This document shows positions 36,702 to 46,246 of a DNA stretch of 64,000 bases, piece by piece. Source of the stretch: Clostridiales bacterium (GTDB lineage: Bacteria > Bacillota > Desulfotomaculia > Desulfotomaculales > VENG01); contig JAIPEW010000008.1 in NCBI GenBank assembly GCA_021736985.1, positions 1-64,000 on the forward strand, given 5' to 3'. The notes beneath the pieces are model-generated. The model saw only the letters and a program-made list of their open reading frames with translations. It ran no database searches and was not told the DNA's origin. Position 1 is the first letter of the stretch. Each line of letters opens with the position of its first letter. Made by a program: the position numbers and the translations under genes.

Positions 36702-37397
36702 ATGGAAGTAGCTATAAAAAGTATACCAGTATTAATGCAAGGAGCAGGAATAACATTATTTATAACTATTGTGTCAATATGTTTTGGACTTATATTGGGT
36801 TTGTCAGCCGGGCTGGCCCGTTTGTCCAAGAATCGCATACTGTCTTTTTTTGCCACATGTTATATTGATTTCTTCCGGGGTACCCCTTTATTGGTTCAGT
36901 TGGTTCTCATTTATTTCGGGATCCCTGATATATTAAGAGATATACAGGAGGGTTTGGTAGCAGCTTTCGGTATAGATCCTTTTTTTAATAATATACCTAC
37001 TCTGGCAGCTGTTTTAATAGCATTGAGTTTAAACAGCGGGGCTTATATAGGTGAAATATTCCGTGCCGGCGTACAGTCTATTGAGAAAGGCCAAATAGAG
37101 GCGGCAAGATCCCTGGGAATGACTTACCGGCAGGCTATGCGGCATGTAATACTTCCCCAGGCATTTAAAAGAATGATACCGCCGCTTGGAAATGAGTTTA
37201 TTACATTGTTAAAGGATACTGCACTGGTATCAGTTATTGGCTTTGGGGAACTCTTTCACAGGGGTGATCTAATTGTGTCCCGTACTTTTGAGGCATTTGC
37301 TGTATACATGGAAGTAGCGTTAATATATTTAATTATGACATTGACTTTTTCTCGTTTCGTAGATTACCTGGAGAGGAGGCTGAAATACGGTGATTGA
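36702..37397 (+). CDS. polar amino-acid ABC transporter, permease
   Basis: The 231-aa protein has five membrane segments and the EAA loop [22 protein letters not shown], which contacts the ATPase. It matches the HisM/GlnP group, with the early [13 protein letters not shown] and late [19 protein letters not shown] blocks. It overlaps the ATPase gene by eight bases. A homodimer is likely since there is no second permease. Confidence 0.93.
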   Translation: MEVAIKSIPVLMQGAGITLFITIVSICFGLILGLSAGLARLSKNRILSFFATCYIDFFRGTPLLVQLVLIYFGIPDILRDIQEGLVAAFGIDPFFNNIPTLAAVLIALSLNSGAYIGEIFRAGVQSIEKGQIEAARSLGMTYRQAMRHVILPQAFKRMIPPLGNEFITLLKDTALVSVIGFGELFHRGDLIVSRTFEAFAVYMEVALIYLIMTLTFSRFVDYLERRLKYGD

Positions 37398-38112
37398 GAT
37401 TAAAAATTTGTACAAGTGTTTTAATGAATTAGAGGTGCTGCGTGATATCAATTGTCGAATAGCCTCCCGGGAAGTGGTGGTAGTCATCGGGCCTAGCGGC
37501 TCAGGGAAAAGTACTTTTCTACGCTGTATAAATATGTTGGAAAAGCCCTCATCAGGCGATGTCTCTATTAATGGTGTGTCTTTAACAGATCCTAAGACAA
37601 ATATTAATGAAATGCGTCAGGAAGTTGGGATGGTGTTTCAGCAGTTTAACCTTTTTCCTCATAAAACGGTCATGGAAAATATAACTTTGGCCCCGGTAAG
37701 GGTACGCTCGTTAGGTAATAAGCAGGCAGAAGAAGTTGGTATGGAGCTTTTAGAGAAAGTAGGACTTAGCGATAAAGCCTATGCTTATCCTCAGAAGCTT
37801 TCCGGCGGGCAGCAGCAGAGAGCAGCTATTGCCAGGGCCCTGGCAATGCGCCCGGAGATAATGTTGTTTGATGAATGCACATCAGCCCTGGACCCCGAAA
37901 TGGTAGGCGATGTGCTGACTGTTATGAAAGATTTGGCACGTGAAGGTATGACCATGGTCGTTGTAACTCACGAAATGGGATTTGCCCGGGAAGTTGGAGA
38001 TAGGGTTATCTTCATGGATGAAGGAATGATTGTTGGAGAAGGTACGCCAGAGCAAATATTTAATAATCCTTCTCATGAGCGTACCCAGGCTTTTTTAAGT
38101 AAGATATTATAG
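37390..38112 (+). CDS. polar amino-acid ABC transporter, ATPase GlnQ-type
   Basis: The 240-aa ATPase has Walker [10 protein letters not shown], the Q-loop [10 protein letters not shown], the signature LSGGQQQR and Walker [14 protein letters not shown] followed by the H-loop VTHEMGFA. It is typical of GlnQ-type subunits. It starts with GTG overlapping the permease stop. Terminator 37 bases after the stop. Confidence 0.95.
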   Translation: MIEIKNLYKCFNELEVLRDINCRIASREVVVVIGPSGSGKSTFLRCINMLEKPSSGDVSINGVSLTDPKTNINEMRQEVGMVFQQFNLFPHKTVMENITLAPVRVRSLGNKQAEEVGMELLEKVGLSDKAYAYPQKLSGGQQQRAAIARALAMRPEIMLFDECTSALDPEMVGDVLTVMKDLAREGMTMVVVTHEMGFAREVGDRVIFMDEGMIVGEGTPEQIFNNPSHERTQAFLSKIL

Positions 38113-38148
38113 TTTGATGCTAGATTATTCCAGTTGTAATTTTTACTC

Positions 38149-38175
38149 AAAACCTGGCTTCCAGGTTTATTATTT
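38149..38175 (+). terminator. terminator after the ABC operon
   Basis: AAACCTGG (38150-38157) pairs with CCAGGTTT (38161-38168) around a 3-nt loop, then a T-rich tail. It may also serve the convergent MFS gene. Confidence 0.78.
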
Positions 38176-38270
38176 TATATGAAAAGATTTTCGCTTACCG
38201 TTTATCCTGCAATTAGCAAATTTAGTTTAGCAGGGGTAGCTGGTAAGCCTAGTTAGTTAAAAGGGTTGTT

Positions 38271-39461
38271 TCACCTGGCAGTATCTTTATGGCTGCTAGG
38301 GGTTTTGAGAATTGTTGCGATAATGACGATACCAAATAAGGACAGGGCTGCACCGGCCCAAAAGGGCCCGTTGTATCCCGTGTAAGTAAATATAATACCA
38401 ATTACAACGGGGCCCAGTGTTTGCCCTAATCTCAACATTGTACCGTTTAAAGACATTAAAACACCCCTGTATTCCAGTGATACTAGTTCTGATAAGTAAG
38501 TTTGTAAAACTGGTACAGTCAGTGCCTGAGAAGCGCCAAAAAGTATAACTGGTAACAGGAATAGCCACAAGTTATTTACAAAAGGAATAATTATTAAAGA
38601 TATTGTATAGCCTGAAAAGCCGGTAATGATAATGCTCTGCTTGTTAAAACGTTTATTAATTTTACCCAGCTGTGCTGAAACTAATGCTGTGCTTATAGAT
38701 CCGGCGAATAAAAGTAGGCCTATTGTAAAAGAAGAAGCATTGAATACCTGTCCCAGTAGAATGCTAAAATATGTCAAATAGCTCCCGTAAAGTATTATGA
38801 ATATAAGTATTCCAATAGTAAAGATGCCTATTACTTTTTTGTTTTTTATATCTTTCCAGGCACCTTTTAAGTAATGCTTAAGTTTTTGTTCACTTTCAGG
38901 CTCGGGGTTTTTGAGATATTTCCATATAACCAGGACAAGCGGCAGAGACAGCCAGGGCAAAAGAAAAGGATAATACCAGGCAAATGTAGCCAGGATGCCG
39001 CCTATGATGGGATAAAAAGCTGTGCCTATACTGAGTATGCTAGCATTGAGTCCCATAGCCCGGGCCCTTTGGGTTCCCTGGTATAAATCACCGATAATAG
39101 TAATATTTAAAGATCCTAACGGGGCCCCGCCAATACCTTGCAGCGTGCGAAGAACAAGCAGGGTATTAAAGTCAGAGGTAAATCCACACAGTCCTCCTGC
39201 TGTGCCAAATAGCAATAAAGAGGGCAGCAGTATTCTTTTACGGCCTATTCTGTCTGCAGTTATCCCGTAGAAAGGAGTTAAAAAAACTCCCGGTAGTGTA
39301 AAAAAAGTAATTAAGAGTCCTACCTGGGTCTCAGAAAGGTTGAGCTCAGACATTATTTTGGGAAAAGCCGGGGTAATGCTGGATACTCCTAGCACAGCCA
39401 TTAAAGTTATCCCAAAGATAATAAGTAAATTAGTGTCAAATGAATTTGCGTTTTTGTTCAA
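38271..39461 (-). CDS. MFS transporter, drug-efflux type
   Basis: The 396-aa protein has twelve predicted helices. It has the A motif GITADRIGRKRILLPS between helices 2 and 3 (GxxADRxGRRx). The N-terminus FDTNLLIIFGITLMAVLGVSSITPAFPKIMSEL resembles Bmr/EmrD-type exporters, so efflux of a small compound driven by protons is likely. It is read from the minus strand with a TTG start behind AAGGAGA. The substrate is unknown. Confidence 0.88.
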   Translation of the reverse strand: MNKNANSFDTNLLIIFGITLMAVLGVSSITPAFPKIMSELNLSETQVGLLITFFTLPGVFLTPFYGITADRIGRKRILLPSLLLFGTAGGLCGFTSDFNTLLVLRTLQGIGGAPLGSLNITIIGDLYQGTQRARAMGLNASILSIGTAFYPIIGGILATFAWYYPFLLPWLSLPLVLVIWKYLKNPEPESEQKLKHYLKGAWKDIKNKKVIGIFTIGILIFIILYGSYLTYFSILLGQVFNASSFTIGLLLFAGSISTALVSAQLGKINKRFNKQSIIITGFSGYTISLIIIPFVNNLWLFLLPVILFGASQALTVPVLQTYLSELVSLEYRGVLMSLNGTMLRLGQTLGPVVIGIIFTYTGYNGPFWAGAALSLFGIVIIATILKTPSSHKDTAR

Positions 39462-39595
39462 AATAAGTTCTCCTTGTAAATACTGTCTTATTAGTGTAAC
39501 ATTTTTTAGGTAAATAATTATATCAGTATATTTATAAGTGCAATAGAAATTACACCAGTTAGTACTGATTTTTGTAGGATAAGAAAAGGAGGTGT

Positions 39596-40282
39596 TTGCT
39601 GCTGAAAACGGGCAGGTTTGTGGTAATTATAATTTTTTGCTTTATAATTTTTTGTGCCGGGTGTACTGGCGAACAAGATTCAGAGCAAAAACTTATACCT
39701 GCTACTGTAACCCGCGTAGTGGATGGGGATACGCTGCATGTAATAATGCCGGGCGGGAAAAAAGAAAAACTGCGTCTAATTGGTATAGACACCCCGGAAT
39801 CCACCCGGGAAATAGAGCCCTATGGAAAAAAAGCTTCTTCTTATACTAAAAACAGGTTAGACGGTGAAAAAATATGGTTAGAAAAAGATGTTGAAGAGCG
39901 AGACCGGTACAACAGGTTTCTGGTTTATATCTGGCTTAGTGAACCTGAAAAGAAGATAAAAGAAGAAGTGCGGGAAAAAATGTTTAATGCCGAGCTGCTC
40001 TTGAAGGGCTATGCACAGTTGATGACTGTACCGCCGAATGTAAAATATGTTGATTATTTTAAAGAATACCAGCGAGAAGCTCGTAAAGCGGATAGAGGCC
40101 TGTGGGAGCTTAAGGAAGAAAATACTGAAGATTACTATGTAGGCAGCAAAAACAGCGATAAATTTCACCGCCCTGGCTGTAAGTGGGCTCAAAAAATAGA
40201 TGAAGATAATCTATTAAGATTTGAATCAAGGGATGAGGCTTATGACGCAGGTTATCAGCCCTGCGAGTGGTGTGATCCATAA
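39596..40282 (+). CDS. secreted thermonuclease-family lipoprotein
   Basis: The 228-aa protein has a hydrophobic N-terminus and a lipobox-like FCAGC (cysteine C23). The staphylococcal-nuclease domain carries the catalytic set R60, D65, E68 and R107, with VVDGDTLHV before it. The C-terminal 40 residues form a small metal-site-like module, NSDKFHRPGCKWAQKI ... GYQPCEWCD, as found in Ada-like domains. It should degrade extracellular DNA or RNA. The TTG at 39596 is the first start but is close to AGGAGGTG (39587-39594), so the start is uncertain. Confidence 0.85.
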   Translation: MLLKTGRFVVIIIFCFIIFCAGCTGEQDSEQKLIPATVTRVVDGDTLHVIMPGGKKEKLRLIGIDTPESTREIEPYGKKASSYTKNRLDGEKIWLEKDVEERDRYNRFLVYIWLSEPEKKIKEEVREKMFNAELLLKGYAQLMTVPPNVKYVDYFKEYQREARKADRGLWELKEENTEDYYVGSKNSDKFHRPGCKWAQKIDEDNLLRFESRDEAYDAGYQPCEWCDP

Positions 40283-40345
40283 GAATGTAATAATATAATA
40301 TAAATATGTTATAAATTAAATCTTATTTCTATATGATCGGAGTGT

Positions 40346-41857
40346 ATGAAATTGCTGGTATGCGATTTTTTATTAAGGTCAGCGGATAAATATCCTGAAC
40401 ATTCTGCAATTATTTATCAGGACAGAGAGGTAAATTACAGTGAGTTAGCTCAAAAGGTTGGACGTCTTGCTGCTGGTCTTAAAGCAGAGAATATAAAACC
40501 CGGTGAATACGTGGCAATCTTGATGCCAAACCACCTGGAGTATTCTGTGAGTTATTTGGCTCTTAATTTTCTCGGTGCCCCGGTAGTTCCAATAAATCCA
40601 TTACTTAAAGAACAGGAAATCTCTTATATACTAAGTGATAGCAAAGCAGTTGCCGTTATTACAATACCTCCATTTGTACCGGTAATCAAAAATATACAGA
40701 ACGAACTTCCTTTTATGCGTAAAATAATTGTTATGGGAGAAGAAGATGATGGTGACCTGGTTAAATACGAAAAACTCTTTGACCAGCAGCCTGACTTAAA
40801 TAGGCCGCGGGTAAGTGAAGATGATGTCTCAGCTTGTTTGTACACTTCTGGTACTACCGGTAAACCTAAAGGTGTTATGCTGACGCATAATAACCTAGTT
40901 TTTGATACTGAAGCAGTGACAAGTGCCATTGGAGTGGATTACCGGGAGCGTTATTTAGGTGTGCTTCCCTTTTACCATGCTTTTGCCGAAACAGTCTGTA
41001 TACTGGCGCCTTTGTGTACCGGGGCTTCAGTAGTTATTTTAGAGCAGTTTTTACCGCACAAGGTATTAGAAGCTATAAATAAACACAGAGTAACTATATT
41101 TCCTGCAGTTCCGGCCATGTATGCAGCTATTTTAAGGGTTACAAAAGATGCTTCTCCGGAAGAACTGGAGTCTTTATATATGTTTGTGTCCGGGGGATCA
41201 GCAATGCCGTTGGAGATGATGCGAACGCTGGAAGATAAATACGGTATAATAGTTATTGAAGGAAATGGTCCAACAGAAACATCGCCTATATCTTATGTTA
41301 ACCGGCTTGAAAAGCGCAAACATGGTTCAGTAGGCCCGCCTTTACCGGAGGTAGAGGTGAAAATAGTTGATAAAGAAGATAATGAAGTACCAACTGGAAA
41401 TATAGGTGAAATTACTGTGAAAGGTGATAATGTAATGAAAGGATATTTAAACCTGCCGGAAGTTACTGCACAATCAATACACAGCGGATGGTTTCATACC
41501 GGAGACCTGGGTAAAAAAGATGAAGATAATTATGTATATATAGTAGATCGCAAAAAAGATTTAATCATTGTAGGCGGGTTTAATGTGTACCCGAGGGAAG
41601 TTGAAGAAGTGTTATACACTCATCCAGCTGTTGCAGAAACAGCTGTGGTTGGGATGCCGGATAAATTGCGTGGAGAAGTGCCAAAAGCTTATGTGGTTCT
41701 TAATCCCGGATGCAGTTTAACAAAGAATGAAGTCACTAGTTTCTGCCGTGAAAATATTGCCAATTATAAATGTCCCAGGGACGTTGAATTCAGGGATGAA
41801 TTACCCAGGGGAGCAAGTTCCAAAATATTAAAAAGAATGTTAAGGGAAGAATATTAA
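40346..41857 (+). CDS. long-chain fatty acid/acyl-CoA synthetase
   Basis: The 503-aa adenylate-forming enzyme has the P-loop-like YTSGTTGKPKGVMLTHNN, the GNGPTETSP motif, GWFHTGDLG and DRKKDLIIVGGFNVYPREVEE. The lysine in SSKILKRML completes catalysis. It should activate a carboxylic acid with ATP and CoA; chain length cannot be told. ATG start after CGGAGTG. It ends in a very stable bidirectional terminator. Confidence 0.92.
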   Translation: MKLLVCDFLLRSADKYPEHSAIIYQDREVNYSELAQKVGRLAAGLKAENIKPGEYVAILMPNHLEYSVSYLALNFLGAPVVPINPLLKEQEISYILSDSKAVAVITIPPFVPVIKNIQNELPFMRKIIVMGEEDDGDLVKYEKLFDQQPDLNRPRVSEDDVSACLYTSGTTGKPKGVMLTHNNLVFDTEAVTSAIGVDYRERYLGVLPFYHAFAETVCILAPLCTGASVVILEQFLPHKVLEAINKHRVTIFPAVPAMYAAILRVTKDASPEELESLYMFVSGGSAMPLEMMRTLEDKYGIIVIEGNGPTETSPISYVNRLEKRKHGSVGPPLPEVEVKIVDKEDNEVPTGNIGEITVKGDNVMKGYLNLPEVTAQSIHSGWFHTGDLGKKDEDNYVYIVDRKKDLIIVGGFNVYPREVEEVLYTHPAVAETAVVGMPDKLRGEVPKAYVVLNPGCSLTKNEVTSFCRENIANYKCPRDVEFRDELPRGASSKILKRMLREEY

Positions 41858-41879
41858 TATTTTAATAACAGTCATAAAT

Positions 41880-41916
41880 AATAAAGTGGCACTTTTATTT
41901 AAAGTGCCACTTTATT
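41880..41916. terminator. bidirectional terminator, acyl-CoA synthetase and GNAT gene
   Basis: A near-perfect 16-bp stem (41880-41895 with 41901-41916, containing GTGGCAC/GTGCCAC) with T-rich ends on both strands. It overlaps the stop codon of the minus-strand GNAT gene. Confidence 0.9.
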
Positions 41917-42486
41917 ATTTGTATCGTGAAATTTATAAGTTGTAATTTTATTGTCGATCCTGTTCTTGTATTGGTCATTATATTCCATTTTAGTCCACTT
42001 TATATCACTGAATTGTACTTTAAAGCCTAGCTTTTTATACAGAGATAAAGCAGGTTTATTGTTGTTACCTACCCAGAGGCCTATGTTATAAGTGCCGCTT
42101 TGGGTTAGGTAATTTATTCCGGTCCTTAGTAAGTTATAGCCTATTTTATGCCCCTTTAGTTCGTATTTAACTGCAAATTCATGTATTTCACCTACGGGTT
42201 CATTATTGCGCGTTTCCCAATTCCTATCCAGAATTATAAATCCTTCAATCATTTCTTTACATCTTGCAACTAAAATTTCTGGTGTACCTTTTTCCCAGAA
42301 ATGAAGCAGATAGTTATATACACTCTTTCCCATAGTATCTGCATATTCCGGGTAATCCCTGTACGCATTGTTATAAATGCTAGCAAGATAAGAAATTTTT
42401 TTCCTGGGATAACTTAACTTCGTAATACTTGTTTTTCTGGTTAACCATCGTCGGTCGTAGTCGCCGGTATCCATGCTGGCACACAC
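41899..42486 (-). CDS. GNAT family N-acetyltransferase
   Basis: The 195-aa protein has the acetyl-CoA-binding fold of the GNAT family: strand EIHEFAVKYELKGHKIGYNLL with a motif-A-like GxxIG turn, then GLWVGNNNKPALSLYKKLGFKV. The target is unknown. It is read from the minus strand with a GTG start at 42486 behind GGGAGG, eleven bases away. ATG 42474 is an alternative. Confidence 0.8.
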   Translation of the reverse strand: MCASMDTGDYDRRWLTRKTSITKLSYPRKKISYLASIYNNAYRDYPEYADTMGKSVYNYLLHFWEKGTPEILVARCKEMIEGFIILDRNWETRNNEPVGEIHEFAVKYELKGHKIGYNLLRTGINYLTQSGTYNIGLWVGNNNKPALSLYKKLGFKVQFSDIKWTKMEYNDQYKNRIDNKITTYKFHDTNNKVAL

Positions 42487-42810
42487 GGATTTTCAAACCT
42501 CCCATATTTTTTAAATTTTGAGTCTTTAATTTTAATTTTTAGTTTATTTACATTAATAATATAACAATATAATTATTAAATATCAATAAATCTTAAATTT
42601 AACCGGCAGCATTAATACGTTTTAAAGAATGGTCAATACCTTTTGTGATTTCAAAACTAAAATTTTAATAAATAAATGTTTTATATTTTACTTTATTAAA
42701 TTACATAATCTTAGTTAACTTGGTTTATCATATAAAAAATTACAGTTATTAGTATGATTACATTAAGAGAGCATTCCTGTAATGAAATAAATAATGTTTG
42801 AATAAAAAAG
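42487..42810. other. AT-rich intergenic sequence
   Basis: About 320 very AT-rich bases upstream of the GNAT gene. I see no gene or structure beyond possible promoter sequence. Confidence 0.4.
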
Positions 42811-42870
42811 TACCTCTTGCTCAAAATAGGTATCGTTGCACAACGACACCTATTTTGAGCAGATGAGGTA
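42811..42870. repeat. long inverted repeat, about 28 bp per arm
   Basis: The left arm (42812-42838) contains GCTCAAAATAGGTATCGTTG and the right arm (42841-42869) its near-exact complement, with only two bases between. One G-T difference and a two-base offset near the ends are the only flaws. No T run or coding gene is next to it. It resembles a mobile-element end or a MITE-like hairpin. Confidence 0.7.
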
Positions 42871-43351
42871 TTTACTATGAAGTATAATCAAAATTATAAA
42901 ATTGTAATGGCAAGGAACTGGAAAAGAACAGTTTAGTAATTTCGTTGCAGGAAGCAGCCTGAGCAGAATATTTGGGTTTACACTATAACGTTGATAAATT
43001 CTTTAAATGCGTTAATCATAATAATAGGAGCACGGATATGCCAGTCGTTACATAAAACCATTTGAGCCTAGGCCCTTCGAGGAGCTTATCTGGCCTCAAC
43101 CCTCTGGAGGTAGAGCGAAGGAATGTAGAGGGTCATAAGGACCTCGTGAGATATGGAAGGGTAAACTACTAGGGGTAATGTGGAGATCCAATGTACCATC
43201 ATTTTTTCCAAACAAAGCAACCCCCTATTGATGGGTATACCTGACTTACAGATAATTGCATTACTTCAACTTTTATCTATCGCTTAAATTGTTGATAGTA
43301 ACAAAATTTTGAGAATGAGTGAGTATATAGAAGAAAAATGAATTATAAAGA
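42871..43351. other. unexplained island before the germination operon
   Basis: The stretch 42877-43055 reads in pieces like broken coding sequence (for example KELEKNSLVISLQEAA then a stop, then AEYLGLHYNVDKFFK). The next part, 43055-43165, is richer in GC and holds paired segments such as ACCCTCT (43099-43105) with AGAGGGT (43127-43133). I cannot assign it to a known element or RNA. Confidence 0.4.
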
Positions 43352-43527
43352 GGGAGGGCAAATAAATTTTTCAGTTAAATAAATTTAGAGAGTTATTAAC
43401 TTTTCACCCCCCGCATAAAGAAGATGCTTTTGGTGATGACGAACATGATAACGAATCTGATGATAATTATATTGGATTAAGTTCCCGGGATGAAAGTGAT
43501 CCGGGAGAAAAAAAGTCAAGAGGAAGA
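43352..43527 (+). other. possible AUU-started N-terminal extension of the germination A gene
   Basis: GGGAGGG at 43352-43358 is a strong ribosome site, and seven bases later an ATT (43366-43368) opens 54 stop-free codons in frame with the GerA-type gene. They encode a plausible basic, then acidic N-terminus (FRELLTFHPPHKEDAFGDD). No ATG, GTG or TTG occurs in frame until GTG 43528. This is a candidate non-standard start. Confidence 0.4.
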
Positions 43528-45144
43528 GTGAAGCCAAAACCCTTAATTTCTAATGATAACGGTTCGTCTCGTGAAAGTAAGGATAATGAGCCTATCATTA
43601 ATACAGGTAATTTAGAAATTACCGGCTGTTTGGATGAAGATACCGCTTTTTTAAGGAAGGCTTTTCATGTCCCTAAAAACAAAGATGTGATTTTTAGGGA
43701 GTTTTCCCTGGGGATAAATCCTCCTGTAAGGGCGAATGCCGTTTATATTGAAGGCCTAACAGATAAGGCACTGCAGGATGATTCGGTTTTTCAACCTTTG
43801 ATGCTGTTAAGTCGGCTGAGATGGGATACCGAAGAAGGGGAATTGCATGAAATAGTGCATAAAAAATTGCTTCCTGGAAATCAAATTAAAGTAGTAAGCG
43901 AATATAGAAAAGTTATTGATGGCATTTTGAGCGGGGACACTGCCATTTTATTTGATGGTGGGAAAAAAGCATTAATAATGGAAACAAAAGGGTGGGAGCA
44001 CCGTTCTGTTGAGCAGCCAGGGATTGAGAGGGTGGTTAGGGGCCCTCACGAGGCTTTTACAGAAACTTACCGGGTAAACACTGCATTAATTCGCAAGGCT
44101 TTTCACAGCCCGGACCTGGTGACCGAGATGGTAAAGCTTGGTTACAAGGATAGAAAGAATTGCGGTATGATGTACCTGCAGGGTGTAGTTAACCCGAAAT
44201 TAGTAAAAGAGGCCAAGAAGCGTTTGGATCAGATAAAAACAGATTACATAGGTGCCAGCGGTTTATTGGAGCAGTTCATGGAAAATAATACTTTTGCTCT
44301 TGCCCCGCAGGTACTGACAACAGAACGCCCGGATAGGGTGATCAATCATATAATTGAAGGTAGGATAGCTATAATATTAGACGGGTCTCCGCATGTATTA
44401 ATATTACCTATGACATTTTTAAGTATATTACAGACAGCTGAAGATGCTTACTTGAGGTGGCCTTATGGATCAATACTTCGTATTATACGTGCGTTAGGTG
44501 TTTTTTTAGGTCTTTTTTTACCTGGAATATATATAGCAGTAACTGCTTATCACCATGAAATGATACCTACTGATTTGTTATTAGCTATTGCAGGTTCCAG
44601 GGAACAGGTGCCTTTCCCCGGTGTAGTAGAGGTCTTAATTATGGAGTTATCTTTTGAATTAATCAGGGAGGCTGGTATAAGAATCCCCGGGCTTATAGGT
44701 ACTACCCTGGGTATTGTAGGAGCTTTAATACTTGGACAGGCTGCTGTTGCTGCAAAAATAGTTAGTCCCATTTTAATTGTCGTTGTAGCTGTGACTGCTA
44801 TCGGTTCTTTTACAATTCCCAATCATAATCTGGTAATGTCAATACGTTTCGTGCGGTTTATTTATATTATCTTAGGGGCTACATTGGGAGTCTGGGGGCT
44901 AGTGTTGGGATTTTTTATTCACCTGAATCACCTTGCAAGCTTAAAATCTTTTCAAGTTCCATTTCTTTCACCTATGGGAGGACACCCGGCCGGGCCCGGA
45001 ACAGATATTTTCTGGAGGAGGCCTGTCTGGGAACAAAAAGGGAGGCCCGGTTTTATAGATCCGCTGCAGGATAAGGTACAACCAAATGTTAGCCGTTATG
45101 GGGGGAATCGCAATAAGGGAGGAAAACCCGGTGACGATAGTTAA
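43528..45144 (+). CDS. spore germination receptor A subunit, GerA family
   Basis: GerA-type proteins are part of the inner-membrane receptors that sense nutrients and trigger germination. The 538-aa protein has the N-terminal soluble domain (LVTEMVKLGYKDRKNCGMMYLQG) and the conserved ERPDRVINHIIEGRIAIILDGSPHVLI before the membrane region at about 310-480, with REQVPFPGVVEVLIMELSFELIREAGIRIP. GTG 43528 is the first standard start, but its ribosome site is only three bases away; a better one serves an ATT at 43366. It overlaps the B-subunit gene by 14 bases. Confidence 0.9.
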   Translation: MKPKPLISNDNGSSRESKDNEPIINTGNLEITGCLDEDTAFLRKAFHVPKNKDVIFREFSLGINPPVRANAVYIEGLTDKALQDDSVFQPLMLLSRLRWDTEEGELHEIVHKKLLPGNQIKVVSEYRKVIDGILSGDTAILFDGGKKALIMETKGWEHRSVEQPGIERVVRGPHEAFTETYRVNTALIRKAFHSPDLVTEMVKLGYKDRKNCGMMYLQGVVNPKLVKEAKKRLDQIKTDYIGASGLLEQFMENNTFALAPQVLTTERPDRVINHIIEGRIAIILDGSPHVLILPMTFLSILQTAEDAYLRWPYGSILRIIRALGVFLGLFLPGIYIAVTAYHHEMIPTDLLLAIAGSREQVPFPGVVEVLIMELSFELIREAGIRIPGLIGTTLGIVGALILGQAAVAAKIVSPILIVVVAVTAIGSFTIPNHNLVMSIRFVRFIYIILGATLGVWGLVLGFFIHLNHLASLKSFQVPFLSPMGGHPAGPGTDIFWRRPVWEQKGRPGFIDPLQDKVQPNVSRYGGNRNKGGKPGDDS

Positions 45145-46246
45145 TGAAGGGCGTATAGGTGTTGGAGAAGCAATTTTTATTACAGTTGTATTTATTATTG
45201 CCAAGATATTTCTTACTTTCCCGGCCTACATGGTGTATTTAGGAGATTCTGCTGCATGGATGGTAATGCTGCTGGGGATTGTATTAAGCCTGTTTGCATT
45301 TCTCCCGCTTATCTATCTTTTAAACAGATTTCCCGGCAGAACTATTGTAGAGGTAGGAAATGAATTGGTGGGGCCCTACATCAACTTGTTTTTTTGTCTG
45401 GGGTACCTGTTTTTTTTATTAGCAGTTGAATCCATGGTGGCCCGCCAGTTTGCTGAACGCGCGCTAACAGTTGCAATTCCAGATTTACCGGTGAGCATAG
45501 CTATAATTGGGTTATTATTTGGGGCTGTATTAGCAACATACTTCGGATTAGAAAGTATTGGGCGCAGCACTAGAATATCTTTTTATATTGTGGGATTAAT
45601 GTTTGTACTAGTAATTATCTTGACAAATCAATACTGGGAAACAAATAACCTGTTTCCTGTTTTAGGTCTGGGAGCGGATAATATTTTAACAGGAGGATTG
45701 TTAAGCGTTTCCAGTTTTTATGAAATATTTGTAATTGCAGTAATTTATCCTGCTATAAAAAACTCTAATAGTAAAATATTAAGATATGGAATAACCAGCC
45801 TGGTTATATCAGGGGTAATCATGCTGTTGACAGTGCTGGCATTTATTTTAGTATTTCCGCCAGTTTTAGGGAAAGAGATGTCACTACCTACATTTGAAAT
45901 GGCCAGGCTGATAAGTTATGGCGGTTTTTTCGAAAGAATGGAGGTTGTTTTTTTACCAATGTGGGGAATAGCAGCTCTTCTAAAATTAACCATAGGTTTA
46001 TATGCAATTGTAGCTATAATTACACGTATGCTTAGACTACCGTATTACCGTCCCTTTATATTACCCAGTGCTGTAATAATAATATCTCTATCATTAATAC
46101 CTTCCAATGTCAGTACTGCTTTATATGTAGATGAAAAAATAATTAGAGTGTGGGGATGGATACCTACTTTTGCCTTGCCTGCAATACTGCTTATTATAGC
46201 AATATTGCGCAGAAAGGGTAGAGTGCTAAATGAAAAAACTACTTAG
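45131..46246 (+). CDS. spore germination receptor B subunit, permease-like
   Basis: The 371-aa protein belongs to the GerB (GerAB/ArcD/ProY) amino-acid-permease-like family. It has ten predicted helices, starting GRIGVGEAIFITVVFIIAKIFLTFP and ending FALPAILLIIAILRRKGR. It is expected to bind the germinant. I placed the start at GTG 45131, which GGGAGG at 45117-45122 serves; upstream in-frame codons lie within the A gene. It overlaps the C-subunit gene by 17 bases. Confidence 0.9.
   Translation: MTIVNEGRIGVGEAIFITVVFIIAKIFLTFPAYMVYLGDSAAWMVMLLGIVLSLFAFLPLIYLLNRFPGRTIVEVGNELVGPYINLFFCLGYLFFLLAVESMVARQFAERALTVAIPDLPVSIAIIGLLFGAVLATYFGLESIGRSTRISFYIVGLMFVLVIILTNQYWETNNLFPVLGLGADNILTGGLLSVSSFYEIFVIAVIYPAIKNSNSKILRYGITSLVISGVIMLLTVLAFILVFPPVLGKEMSLPTFEMARLISYGGFFERMEVVFLPMWGIAALLKLTIGLYAIVAIITRMLRLPYYRPFILPSAVIIISLSLIPSNVSTALYVDEKIIRVWGWIPTFALPAILLIIAILRRKGRVLNEKTT

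Noticed and set aside
43055..43165. Group II intron or riboswitch in the island before the germination genes
   Set aside because: I found no domain V, no known aptamer core and no reverse transcriptase; left as unexplained.
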